DNA of 64,000 nt from Melampsora larici-populina 98AG31 (taxonomy: Eukaryota > Basidiomycota > Pucciniomycetes > Pucciniales > Melampsoraceae): the NCBI RefSeq assembly GCF_000204055.1, contig NW_006768776.1:721550-785549 (forward strand). Reading direction: 5' to 3'. This document shows, one piece after another, positions 22,518 to 32,690 of this stretch. The notes beneath the pieces are model-generated. The model did not search any database. It saw only the letters and a list, made by a program, of their open reading frames with translations, and was not told the origin of the DNA. A program made the position numbers and the translations under genes. Position 1 is the first letter of the stretch; every line of letters starts with the position of its first letter.

Positions 22518-22800
22518 TGAAGGGATGTGACGTTGGCACGAGGAATGTCCCCCGTCCATGTCACGAGTTCTCTTCGAGATGTCCCGTGAGCAGGAGATGA
22601 CGTGAGTGGTAAGACAGGCCGTTGTGCCCTGAATGAGCTCACAAGTTCTAGGACTCGTTTACGCTCCTCCTCATTCCACTCTAGAGAGTTGTCCCTCACT
22701 CTCGTATCTTTTTCCTCTCCCGCTAACTTCTCCTTCCACATCGAAATCCTACGATCATCTCGAAGATAGCTTGTCAGTCATCGAATCTCCTTTTTTGAGC
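22517..22800 (+). repeat. split direct repeat A2 of Ngaro element
   Basis: Identical to A1 (17022-17305). Its position between B1 and B2 is the defining Ngaro arrangement. Confidence 0.92.
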
Positions 22801-22830
22801 CCACATTCTTTTAGAACCCTCCCACCCTTC

Positions 22831-23083
22831 GGCTCTAAGGATCTCCTTTCCCCAATCTACTGAGATCATAGCATCTTCTCGTAAGGTTCCCTTCACGGGC
22901 GCCTGATAAAGATGCATCTAACGCTAGGCGTTTTTACACCCACAGCTGAGCAAGCCTCACTCCTGTACTTCAGGAGCAAGTCTTGCGCCCAGCATCAATA
23001 CCTAGCGTATTGAACCCATTCCCCAAGTTAGGAAAGCTTAGCTTTTCCGTCCATCTCAAGGTTAGAGATGATGAGACATGGAT
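22831..23083 (+). repeat. split direct repeat B2 of Ngaro element, 3' end
   Basis: The second copy of B1, ending GACATGGAT at the hAT junction. A 30-bp unique spacer (22801-22830) separates it from A2. Confidence 0.92.
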
Positions 23084-23418
23084 CGCTTGCGATCCTGAAG
23101 TAGTTTCTTTTGGTGAGGAGAGACAAGCTTGCTTGGTTTTCGAGCGGGGTAGAGGGCTGGTGTTTTTCTTCTTTTTTGATGTCATTTTAACTATAAATGA
23201 TATGATATCCCGATAAAGTGTGTAATACAATTGAGATAATAGAGCGGTGATACTCTCCCTCGCCCTGAAAAAAGGAAAAATGTATTATTATTCCTTTTTT
23301 TTTCAAGAAAAAAAGATTTCAACAAAAATACCGGGCCGCCCAAGGCCCGCCCGCTCTTCCCGCGGGCAACGTACGGGCCGGGAAAAGCCTGGCCGGGCCG
23401 GGCCGGGTGCAGGCCTTA

Positions 23419-23426
23419 CTCAAAAG
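23419..23426. repeat. 8-bp target site duplication of hAT, right copy
   Basis: CTCAAAAG, identical to 13550-13557, immediately after the right inverted repeat. Confidence 0.9.
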
Positions 23427-23449
23427 TCCCTCGCTGGCTCTGTGCCAAA

Positions 23450-25423
23450 GGCCCGAGCCAGGGTAAGTACAAAGCCGTATCAGTCTTCCCGTGAGACGAC
23501 CTGAGACGACGTGAGACGACGTGAGACTACAGTACTTGAGGAGACATACAGTCCTGTAGACCGGACCGATTGCATGTGCCCTACGTAGTCGATATTATAT
23601 GGACCATTTGGTTGTTTCTTTGCATTTATTATCAAAACATCGTGATGATGCTTTCTAAAAACATCGCCAGAAGTTGATCCCTGAAATTTGGGATAACCCG
23701 GACTCCAAAGACTTTGTTAAGTTTTGCTGAAACACATTCAATGACTTTATATTAGCAAGAATTATTTCATATCAAGCATGTTGTTGGATATGAGTTACAG
23801 TTTGGTGCTCTTTTCCTCTCAAGAAGAGATAAAGATATATCCTGATCATGTTGATATGTTTGCGGTTCATAATTAGGAAACCAATATTTACAGCCCCCTT
23901 TCTACTTGGTCACAATTAAGACAAGAATATATACATACATTTAGCTCGTTTTTGATTATTCAAAGATGTTTAGCTGATGTTTTTATTGAACCTGATCAAG
24001 CTGATTTATGTCAAATTTGGATTAATTGTGTAGCAAGTAATACATTCAAAGCCAAAAGAAGATCATCATCACAACATCAAATCATTTCCCAATCACAAAT
24101 CAAAGCATAGACACTGTCAAAGGGGCCTTTTGTCATATTTTTTTAACTCAGGCCACACGGTAACAGTCCCACTCTATGCTTCTGTTTGGGGTCAAGTAAA
24201 GTTGATTGGAGTTGACGACTGCGGCAGAGCAGCAAGAGTGGCAATAAATACTACAAAGGATTTGTTTTTATAAACCAAGGATCTCAATCAGTGATTTGAT
24301 AAATGAGATGTTTGAATGTATTGAAATAAAATCACAAAAACTTTACTGTTAAAATTGATGCTGAAAGGTTCTGGGTTGGATCTGATCCTAAAACTCTATG
24401 ATCCCTCAATTTTGATTCAAAATCTGCACTAGTAGCAAAAACATGAGGAGAAATCTAAGGGAAAAAATCATTCAATCAACAAAATTAGTCTACATGGATT
24501 CCTTGCGTAGAGGTTCAAAGTCAAAGGATGTTAAATTTACTAGATTGCAAAGGGCATCACTATACTCGAGTTCAGCTTGAAGTGAAACTGCACCTTGAGT
24601 AGACATCTTTAATCTTAAATCATATCCAATCACTGTACCATTTTCACTAGCAGATAAAAACATCCAGGCTGTTCTGGATGACAAGTAACTCTTCTACAAG
24701 AAGCCTAAATGTAAAACCAAACACATTGATTGGTTCTGAAATTCAATTGTTTGATTTAGAATGATGATGAACTAAATACTGAATGTAATAATTATAGATC
24801 ACTTGAGTAGGTTCATCACTAATATTTTAATAATCTTTACTTGTATTTTTATGAAGGATTGGAGGAGATGTAGGTTTTTCTAAATCATAAATATATACTC
24901 TTGAATCTAAACCAGTCCTACTCAAAGAAAACAAGAGATCAAATCAGTATGAATTCTTCAAAACAAGAAAACATAAGAAAGAGGACTCTATTTGGATTGA
25001 TCATACAAACTTACGCTAAAAGTTTTTTACCATGATGATTGTCACCTGCACTAGCTAAATAACGACCATGATGAAATGAACTAATTTGACTATAACTGAC
25101 AACAATGACCTTTCAAATTGAATGAGTAGGGATAATTTATTTGGTTGAGGTTTGCTTTGTCGTTAGATCGATTGAATGTCCTAGACGTGCTTTAGTTCTT
25201 TTTGTGGGACTTGAAGTTGCAAATCTCTTGATTTCTTTGGCATTTTGATGATCATGGGTGTATTGATGAACACTTCGCGCTCTCGTTAATCATTGGCCAT
25301 TGTCTGGTCATACGTAAACGCACATGTAACTTGGTTTTTGGTCTTGTCGTCTCACCGTAGTCTCACCGTTGTCTCTCGTCTCACCCGGGGACTGATACAG
25401 CTACACTCCCCCGAGCCCAGGCC
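23450..25423. mobile_element. TIR element with WD40-like exon fragments (candidate gene-capture element)
   Basis: Imperfect inverted ends: left GGCCCGAGCCAGGG...GTATCAGTC, right the complement of GGCCTGGGCTCGGG...GTATCAGTC. Inside each end are tandem GTGAGACGAC-type repeats (23491-23530, and inverted at about 25347-25386). No transposase is seen. The interior holds minus-strand exon-like pieces separated by intron-like sequence (see the WD40 entry). Superfamily unknown; no convincing target duplication was found. The hAT sits next to its left end. Confidence 0.6.
24490..25095 (-). pseudogene. WD40-repeat gene fragment inside TIR element
   Basis: Three minus-strand blocks read like WD40 blades with splice-like borders: ISSFHHGRYLASAGDNHHG (about 25085-25015, ending just before gtaagt), GLDSRVYIYDLEKPTSPP (about 24915-24860) and WMFLSASENGTVIGYDLR with its continuation ending at 24490. 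The order matches a single transcript. No start or full propeller is present, so it is a fragment, probably copied with introns from a host gene. The exact parent is not recognised. Confidence 0.5.
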
Positions 25424-25449
25424 ATAAGGGAATTGAATTGAATGAATTA

Positions 25450-25649
25450 CAGCAGTTCAAGAATCCTTTGGTTCATTTGGTGGTCTTTTTTTAAAGGTTT
25501 TGGCCAAAACTTGGAAAAAACTCATTTGGACAGCTCAAATTTGACAGATTCTAGTACAAAATTGGTTTCAGCAAGGGTTTTAGCAAGGGTTTTGGACATT
25601 TATTTTGTTTTCTTGCATTAAAAAAAACCAAAGGATTCTTGAAGCGCTG
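25450..25649. mobile_element. 200-bp TA-flanked MITE
   Basis: The ends CAGCAGTTCAAGAATCCTTT (left) and the complement of CAGCGCTTCAAGAATCCTTT (right) are inverted. TA flanks both sides (25448-25449 and 25650-25651). No coding capacity. Tc1/mariner-type by TA target and CAG start. Confidence 0.75.
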
Positions 25650-25696
25650 TAGCCGACAAATTAGCAGGTACTACAGCCAAAAACCAAATTGCAACA

Positions 25697-26548
25697 ATGC
25701 AGCTTCCAGCCAGCCTAGGTAGCTTAAAGAGAAGAATACGTGAAAACTTCAGCATCAACCAATTTACATTTATTCCAGGCAAGAATCAATTCACTAAAAA
25801 ACCTAAATACATCACAGAAGGATTATAGACACTTGAGAAAGCAGGCACAGCAGCCATTTTTCAACTAAGGGCGGGATTTGGCCCGCTAAATGGTCACCTC
25901 TTCAAAAGAACTCTTACTGACTCTCCATTCTGCGAGAGATGTAAAATACGTGAAAACACTAATCATTTACTCCTCTATTGCAGAAGATTCTCCAGATCTA
26001 GAAAACAGTTCAGATCAACACTAAAGAAAGAAGGTATTTGGGTAAATTGGAACAACACCAATAAACTTCTTGACTAACCAAAAGTTTTTCCATATCTTGC
26101 AGACTTCATTTTAAAAACCAAAAGATTTGTGCATTACCATTCTTATCTACAGGACCAGGACCAAGGGGAACGGCCGCGGAGCAAAGAACAAACAGTCAAT
26201 AGATAAAAGAGATTCAATCAGGCTATCAAAAAAATTGCTGATAAGTTCTCACGTAACTGGGATCGGTTGAAAAATATCAGAAACAGTGTACTGTCCAATC
26301 TTGTTATGGAATTTGGCAGGCAATACCTGCCGCGGCAGTTTTCTTTCTTCATCTACCCAATATGATCCAAAACCACCAATAATTTGTTGCGCAACTGGGA
26401 TTGGTTGAAAAATACCAGAAACAGTGTACTGTCAAATCTCGTTACGACATGGGGGGATAATACCCACCGAGATCAGGCAGTTTTACAAGCTTATAAGCTT
26501 AGATGAACAAATGCTCATTGAAAATAAAAATAAAGATAAAGATAAAAT
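25697..26548 (+). pseudogene. LINE (non-LTR retrotransposon) 3' fragment with tail
   Basis: The plus frame around 25697-26075 encodes the C-terminal end of a LINE ORF2 type protein: FQLRAGFGPLNGHLFKRT followed by the zinc-finger-like segment CERCKIRENTNHLLLYC. In-frame stops show decay. A roughly 75-bp segment is repeated within the 3' region (about 26240-26320 and 26370-26450, sharing AACTGGGATYGGTTGAAAAAT). The element ends in an A-rich simple tail (AAATAAAGATAAAGATAAAA, about 26520-26548), as expected for 5'-truncated LINE copies. Confidence 0.7.
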
Positions 26549-27061
26549 GATTGAATCATTTTGACATCAAAAGACAACAAAATTCTTTGCTCTGACCAGA
26601 TGCCAACTTCCCCAAGTTGTACTGGTTACTTTTTATATACAACTTGTTCAGATAGTGTCATATGCAATTAAGCCTAATGTACTTTGAAAAAAAAGGGCCG
26701 AGCCCCAGCAAGGGACTTACCGCATAAAAAGGGAATCCTGGCGTGAGAAGTAGCCTGTATTGGCTCAAAAAACACTACTTCTAGTTCTTTGGTTTGTCTC
26801 TAAATAAACAGGGCTCAGAGGTAAACAAAAGGAAGACTGCAAATGGTCATTACATATGACCCAATTGCAAGCTGCCCCAATTGTTGTCTGGAACTTGGGC
26901 TACTGGGGGATCAATGATGGTTCTTTTTGCAATTTTCCTGAGGGGCAAGCCTGCTCAAAGCCTGTATTTCTCAGAAAGCAGTGAAAATGATTGATTTTCT
27001 ACTACTCAAAAATATAACTTCCCAGCAAGATAGAAAGTAGCTTGCAATTGCTACGTATGTA
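26549..27061. other. no recognisable gene
   Basis: AT-rich spacer between the LINE end and the YR element 3 remnant. Only short ORFs. Confidence 0.4.
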
Positions 27062-28788
27062 ATGGCCTCTTGCTGTTTTCTTTTTCCTTTGTCTCAAGAC
27101 ATGTTTATTGAGGGCAAGAAACAACAAACGGATGTAGAGAATTTGGAGAGTGGTTCAGTTGGTAAAACCATGTGCCAGGTCCAATTCATATTTTCAACAA
27201 TTGTTCCTTATTTGTCCAATAAATGGTACAAACAGTGGTTCAAGGTTGTATCAGACCTTATCCACTCGCATAGAGAGGCCAACAGGCCCATCTTCCAAAA
27301 CACACCTCCTGTTCTCACTAGACCGGTCTCATCCAACAACAATCCATTCTATGTTTTTGACCTTCATTCCAATCCAACTTTTCCCACCAACAGTCCAAGT
27401 TGTGAAAGAAGTCAACATCTTTTGCCGGTAAAAATTAATCATTCATGTGAAGCTATTCAAATCCTCACTCAAGAAGATTTTTATAATGCTCAAAAAGCCA
27501 GGGACATCCCAGATTCTTGAAACATTATCAGACACTCCAGAGCTCATTTGCTGTTTGTGGCCAGGAACGTTGTGATGAAAAATCAAATATAAGCTGTAAA
27601 AGCAATGACAATTATGATGATGACAAGGTAGAAGGAAAGAAATGGAAGATGCAGAAATCTTGGGAATGGATCAATGATGTGATGCAAGCCCTTCTGCATC
27701 AGAAAACCTTTTGGAAAGTGGGATTGTGTTTGCTAAGGCTGTCAGAGGATATGTGCCTAATCTCACAAAGGCGGTCAAAGGTTTGAATGACAGAGTCAAA
27801 GAAGAAGGTTTTCCTTCAAACCTTTCCAAAGAATTACTTCAAGGCAGTTATATTGATCTCCAAAGTATTAAAGGTGAATAGATGGGTGAGAAAAGAGGTA
27901 TGGCCACTAGTCTTGTGGTGGGTGGCCAGTGAGGATACAGAGATTGAGCTGCAAAATAAGAAAATTTCTGAAAAACTTGACATTATCCAAGACTGGTACT
28001 ACAATTTTGATATCCTCCAACAATCTTATCAAGAGGCTTTTCCAAAAGGATTTGAATATTTTCTTCAGTATTCAAATTGGATCAAACAAGAACTTATGTT
28101 GAATAGTCAAAAAGCTGAATGGACTTGTGTTGCAAACTTTGACACGGCTCTCCAAGGCCAATTTGCAATTCAAAGGGATATTTTGTTTGCTTATTGGGTC
28201 CATCAAAGTCTTGGCATGATGAAGACAAGAGATATGCAGAAAGCTTTTGAATACAGGTCTCCAGTGTCCGTCCTTCTAAAGAGGCCATTGAAATCCTCCT
28301 CTGTTCCATCATCCTAAACACAATTCTCTACCTTGGCCTTCCACATCAAAAAATCAGCATTCTCCAAATTATTACCAATCAAATTATAAACACAGATGTC
28401 TTTATGAAGTTGAGGATGTGGAGCTTACTCCAGAACACCAACAGTTCTGTTTTGCACACACCTTGGGGCACCACAATATTGGGAAGCCAGCTTGTCTTGG
28501 CATTCACCACTGTAACGTCAAAGGTTGCAAGAGATACCATAAGGGATGTGACCATGTCTGATGGAGACAGTCTTCAAGAATTTTGTTGTATTGGGACTAT
28601 GTATGGAATGTCAGAAATTACAGGAAAGGAATCAGAGGATACAGCCAGTTTCAATGAAGATGTTACACATGAATTTTACTCTTGCTTCAGCTAATACAAA
28701 AAGTTCTGTTGGGGTCCCCATGCAAAAATTCCTTCGAGGATATGTTTGGGATTGGGTAAAGCGCTCCTGGGTGGTCTCATGCTATTGA
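27062..28788 (+). pseudogene. gag-like region of decayed YR retroelement 3
   Basis: Successive broken plus frames (27062-27520, 27517-27786, 27787-28317, 28404-28788) resemble the gag-type protein of DIRS-like elements. The 176-aa block (27787-28317) contains FDTALQGQFAIQRDILFAYW. About 28490-28600 reads, across a frame change, as a Cys/His-rich block (ACLGIHHCNVKGCKRYHKGC) like a zinc knuckle. Stops and shifts make it non-functional. Assigned by its position upstream of the RT and YR remnants. Confidence 0.5.
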
Positions 28789-28894
28789 TTCAAGTCTTTA
28801 CGCAGAGCCATTGATCAAGGAAGTGCCGCCTTTTTCAGAGGACGTCAACACAGCTTTTGCTTTGGAACAATACTAAGGGTGCCACTTATAATGG

Positions 28895-29180
28895 TTTAGG
28901 TATAGTTGGGTAAAGTATAGTTTAAGCTGAACTATACTGAGCTTTGGATAGTATAGTTGCAACTATACTGTACCCAACTATACTCAGTATAGTATAATTT
29001 TATCTACTATACCTGAAGAAGGATTATACATTTTTTAAGCAACTTGTCCAATTATACTGCACAGTATAGTATAGTATATCTGAGTATATAGTTCATCTAT
29101 ACTATACTAAGTATAGTTCAAGTCAGTATAGTTGGACTCTATACTATACCAAGTATAGTGAAGTATAGTATAGTATAGCA
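28895..29180. repeat. TATAGT/ACTATA palindrome cluster
   Basis: About 285 bp densely filled with TATAGT, its complement ACTATA, and longer palindromes such as AGTATAGTATAGTATA. Many arms can pair within the segment. It lies between gag and RT of the decayed element and may be an inserted MITE or an expanded repeat. Confidence 0.75.
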
Positions 29181-29202
29181 ACAGCCTTGACAATACCCAT
29201 GT

Positions 29203-30740
29203 ATGTTCAAAATTATTACACCAATTAATTCTGACAAAATGGAGTCTTTGCTAGTAGATCATCCTAATTGCCTCTTTGTCATTTCAGTGTTGAAAGGGTT
29301 ACCGGAAGGATTTTGGCCAAATTATTCCCTTCCATCTTCTGACATTATTGCTTGGCCTAATCATGTGTTGTGTTCTTCAAATCAAATTCTTTTGGAAGAA
29401 CAAGGCCAAGAGGAAATTGATAAAGGAAGATATTTGGAGGAATTCACTACTCTTCCCTTAGGAGTGAAAGTTATCCCGCTGTTTAGGGTAACAAAGAAGT
29501 ATTCCGCCAAGATGAGAGTATGCTCAAACATGAGCGCTGGGCATCCTTCGCCTAACAATCTCAGCAATAAGAAGAGTATTCAGGTGTCTTACAATCCACA
29601 CAAGACATTCATCCCTTATTTAATAGAGATGAAGAAAGAAGAAGGTGATGTAGTGCTATTCAAATCCAACATTGAAGGAGCATTCAGGAAAGTTCCTTCA
29701 CATCTTCAGTATCAAATGAGACAAGTCTCTCAAATCTGAAATAACAAGAAAAGATTTGATCATAATCTAAATTTTGGTTCTTCTTCCTGTCCCTATATCT
29801 GGTGTGGTGTGTTTTCCTTATTTCTCTGCATTGCAGAGGTTGTTTTAAACATCAAGTTCATGAACAACATGATGGAAAACATTTGTTCAAGTTTAAAGAT
29901 CACTTTATTCCTCTTCCTGAAGCCAAACTTCTAAATCTCTTTGAAATTATCAGGTTTTCATGGGTATGGAAAAAGAAACTTCACAGGCCAGTTTCGGAAA
30001 TCATTAGCCATATATTTGACTCAGAAAAGAGTATTATTATTCAGTTACATCCTGACAAGAAGTTCCATATTATTGAAACTTCAAAAATTTGTTTCAAGCC
30101 CTTGGCACTCTTTGAATGACTTGCAAAAGGTTTTAGGTTGTGCTTTGTGGGATTGTACTTCTATGCCCTGGGGAAGATTTTCTCTACAAAGTTTGTATGA
30201 ACCGTCTGGAAATAAGTCACATTGCTTTCCTCAGATTCTCTTAAACAAAGAAAACCAAAATGACTTATGTTGGTTGATAAATTTTTTGAAAGAAAGTGAT
30301 GGTATTATGGTTTTGAAATCTTCAAGCTGGGGTTGAGAAGTAGTGGGTGGTGAATTTTTTACAGGAACTTGCATGTGTGGCAACAGATTTTTGGGACGAA
30401 GCTACTAGGGGGGATATTAGCAATTGACAGGAATTCAGAATGGGTCAAAAAGATTATCTGTTCATTCCAATAATCAGAATTTGGTCAGCCTTTTCAGCTC
30501 TCATGCACTGAATACAATTGTAAGCCCATTGTTTAGACATTGTGTCATGTATAGAGTGGAAGTAAAGGCTGTTGTAAAGGCTTTACGTGTTTCAACTGAA
30601 TTTAATTTGGTTGATGACATCTTGTCAATGCAAAGAATAATGTTGACTCCTGAAAAAACTTCATGAGTCATGCTATTGACGCTGCTCAGATCTCTTATTA
30701 AAACATTAATCCCTCCCTTTCTTCTGGTGGCCAAGTAGCA
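29203..30740 (+). pseudogene. reverse transcriptase-RNase H remnant of YR element 3
   Basis: 29203-29739 reads as the RT fingers/palm: VTKKYSAKMRVCSNMSAGHP and VVLFKSNIEGAFRKVPSH, the latter being motif A with the catalytic Asp replaced by Asn. 30118-30336 (LWDCTSMPWGRFSLQSLYEP and DLCWLINFLKESDGIMVLKS) matches the RT-RNase H connection of DIRS-like elements. Frames are broken between them. This family differs from elements 1 and 2. Confidence 0.65.
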
Positions 30741-31319
30741 AATTTAGTTTCTTCTGATTCTGAATAACAAAATGCCTTAATCCAGTTTATTGTGAAACTC
30801 AGTTGTAAAGAATCCTGTGTTCTACATCTTGTTATTTGATTTAAAAGTTATGGAATCCGGATCAATGCTCTACTATTTGTCCTATTTCTTTACAGAAATA
30901 TAAATTGCTTTTCAAGGTTTTGTCAAATTTTGTGTTCTCTTCAAACAACTTTTCATTCTGAGATAAGCACAACTCATGTGATTATGTATCTTACATGTGC
31001 CAGGTCAGTTTGCCAAGATCAGTTTGTGCTCATTTGGTCAACATTTGGTATATTTTTAAGTTGGAGTTTCTGTCTGTAATCTGTGAAACAAATCATCAAG
31101 ACATCAAAGATACCATGGAATCCTGTATCAAAAGTCTATCAAAACCGGTTGTCAGGAAGATGGCTTTTACAGTAGAGCAAATTGAATCAGTTGTTGCTTC
31201 TTCTTCTTACAATGATAATGTATTTTAGGCTATGTTAGGAATAGGGTTTGGAGGCTTGCATTGTTTGGGTGAATTAACAGTTCCTGATTTGACTAACTTT
31301 TTTGAATCAAGAAAGATTA

Positions 31320-31698
31320 GGGCCCGTTCGGCTGGATTTTGAAAAAATCGTTACACAAAAACAATTTTTCGATCTGCCCCTTTTTCAAGGGGCAGATTGA
31401 AAAACTCAAAATTCGGCTTTTTCGTTTACCAAACAGTCGACCAAATCGGTCAACGAAAAATCGAAATGGAGGGGCAAATGAGCCCAAAAACTCTTTTTGG
31501 TCTGAAAAACAGCCTCAGGGCTGTTTTTCAAAATTGAAGATTTTTTGACCAAAAACCGTTTTTGGTTTTGATCAAAGACCGTTGCCGAACGATGGTCTTT
31601 TTATCAAAAACCAAAAACCGTATTTGGCCAAATACGGTTTTTGGCTTTGGTGGAGTATTTGGCCAAAAACCATATTTGGTTTCCAGCCGAACGGGCCC
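31320..31698. mobile_element. 379-bp MITE with TTA duplication (GGGCCCGTTCGGCTGGA family)
   Basis: Perfect inverted ends GGGCCCGTTCGGCTGGA and TCCAGCCGAACGGGCCC, with TTA on both sides (31317-31319 and 31699-31701). Non-coding, with internal palindromes (GCCCCTTTTTCAAGGGGC; CCGTATTTGGCCAAATACGG). The 3-bp TWA target fits PIF/Harbinger. Confidence 0.88.
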
Positions 31699-31863
31699 TT
31701 ATAATCCTATGTTCAACTCTTTGTTTCTCCACCTGCAAAAAAAATATTCAATACAATTTACCCTATTCAAAAGGCAATATCAATCACATTACTGCTCCAG
31801 TTATCATTCAACCTTTTGCTAATACCTCCATATGCCCAATTTGTCTTATCAAATTTTACCTAA

Positions 31864-32005
31864 GGATGTGTTCACAGGAATTTCTGATCAAAAATCACAT
31901 TTGGTAATTTTTTTAATGCAAAAATGAAACATGCATCACCAAATAGACACTTTGAATTTTGCAGAATTTGATTTCTCACCAGAAGTTGCACAATTGAATG
32001 CACCC
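31864..32005. mobile_element. 142-bp MITE, older copy of the 32691 family
   Basis: About 80% similar to the reverse complement of 32691-32835 (shared ATGCAAAAATGAAACAT, CACCAAATAGACACTTT, AATTTTGCA). TAA flanks both sides (31861-31863, 32006-32008). The ends have diverged (GGATGTGTTCAC / GAATGCACC). Confidence 0.7.
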
Positions 32006-32690
32006 TAAGAGTCTGGGCCAACAGTTTTATTTCTTCTCCTGAGCTTTTCCTCACATCAAACAGCTCTTTTCTGTCTTGATCCTGGTTTATGACACAATCT
32101 TTTGCTCATTTGAGAAACTAGAGACTATGTGGGCATGCCCACACCAGTTCAATTGTGATGTTACTTAAAACCTCCACCACATCTTTCACAAAGTGACCTA
32201 TATTCTAAATAACATACAACATGGAGTCAATTGGTTGATTAAAAGGACCTTATTTGTTCAGCTGTGGCATTTCAGGAATTTACATACCCAAATAGAAATT
32301 TGTTCCGATGTTGTAACTTGAATGTAAAAGGTAAATATCTCACCATTCTCACAAGCAGATCAACAAGTCATGTTGATGCACACAATTTGTATATGGTATC
32401 AATGAACTTATAAAATATTTTTAACCAATATGATTATCACAAGATACTTATAGTTCACCTCCTAGCTCATGGATAAGTGAGGTGTCTGTAGACCTCAAAT
32501 CCAACTTTTCCATAAGTAAAAAAGTTCAAAATTGAGTTAGGTGAGCGCAGTTATGAGTTTGATACCTTGAAAGGATGTGATTTTACTGTAAAACCTGCAG
32601 TTTGCTTCAATTTTCTGGAGTGCAACAGTACAATTTTGATATCTTGATTGAACATTGCCATGGGGTTCTGAAACAGATTAGTTAGTCTTA

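Larger units (their letters stand above)
17020..23083 (+). mobile_element. complete Ngaro-type tyrosine-recombinase retrotransposon
   Basis: About 6.06 kb with the diagnostic split-direct-repeat layout. A1 is 17022-17305 (284 bp). The internal genes run 17306-22089. Then come B1 22265-22517 (253 bp), A2 22517-22800 (284 bp, identical to A1) and B2 22831-23083 (253 bp, identical to B1 as read). Genes in order are acidic/gag ORFs, RT-RNase H and YR recombinase, all on plus. There is no target duplication, as expected for YR integration. Identical repeats and open ORFs suggest a young, possibly active copy. It lies inside the first coding exon of the hAT transposase. Confidence 0.93.
13643..23185 (-). 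pseudogene. hAT transposase, split by two insertions
   Basis: Transposase of the BED-finger hAT class. The first coding exon starts at 23185 (MTSKKKKNTSPLPRSK). It is cut by the Ngaro at 23083/17020 and continues ...AIALSDVDSNT into a BED-type zinc finger (SWVWRYF, CTYQLEPEKEC, HLLKHG). A donor gtaagt near 16648 starts a short intron. The catalytic region follows (FTCDGWSQHNKSILGVTAHW, CITADNTSNNS, CIAHVINLVAKAG, RVDTRWNSD) and is cut by a 920-bp element. After a further intron (about 14607-14535) the C-terminal dimerisation segment ends with LEYWGLHAGEFPTLAQMALAYL and STPPERSCSAGGRV. Just past the 920-bp element a one-base shift seems needed to reach VYQWILEKLDK, so the gene is probably dead even without insertions. 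The true stop is uncertain; the open frame continues to 13643 through a duplicated segment. Confidence 0.85.
13558..23418 (-). mobile_element. hAT DNA transposon (9.86 kb with two nested insertions)
   Basis: The ends are inverted repeats: left GAAGGCCTGCACCCGGCCCG, right the reverse complement of TAAGGCCTGCACCCGGCCCG (one mismatch at the first base). GC-rich CCGGGCC-type subterminal repeats follow. The 8-bp target duplication CTCAAAAG lies on both sides. The transposase gene runs on the minus strand. It is interrupted by a Ngaro-type retrotransposon (17020-23083) and a TA-flanked 920-bp element (14682-15601). Without them the transposon would be about 2.9 kb, a normal hAT size. Identical duplications and a nearly open transposase suggest recent insertion. 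Confidence 0.92.
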
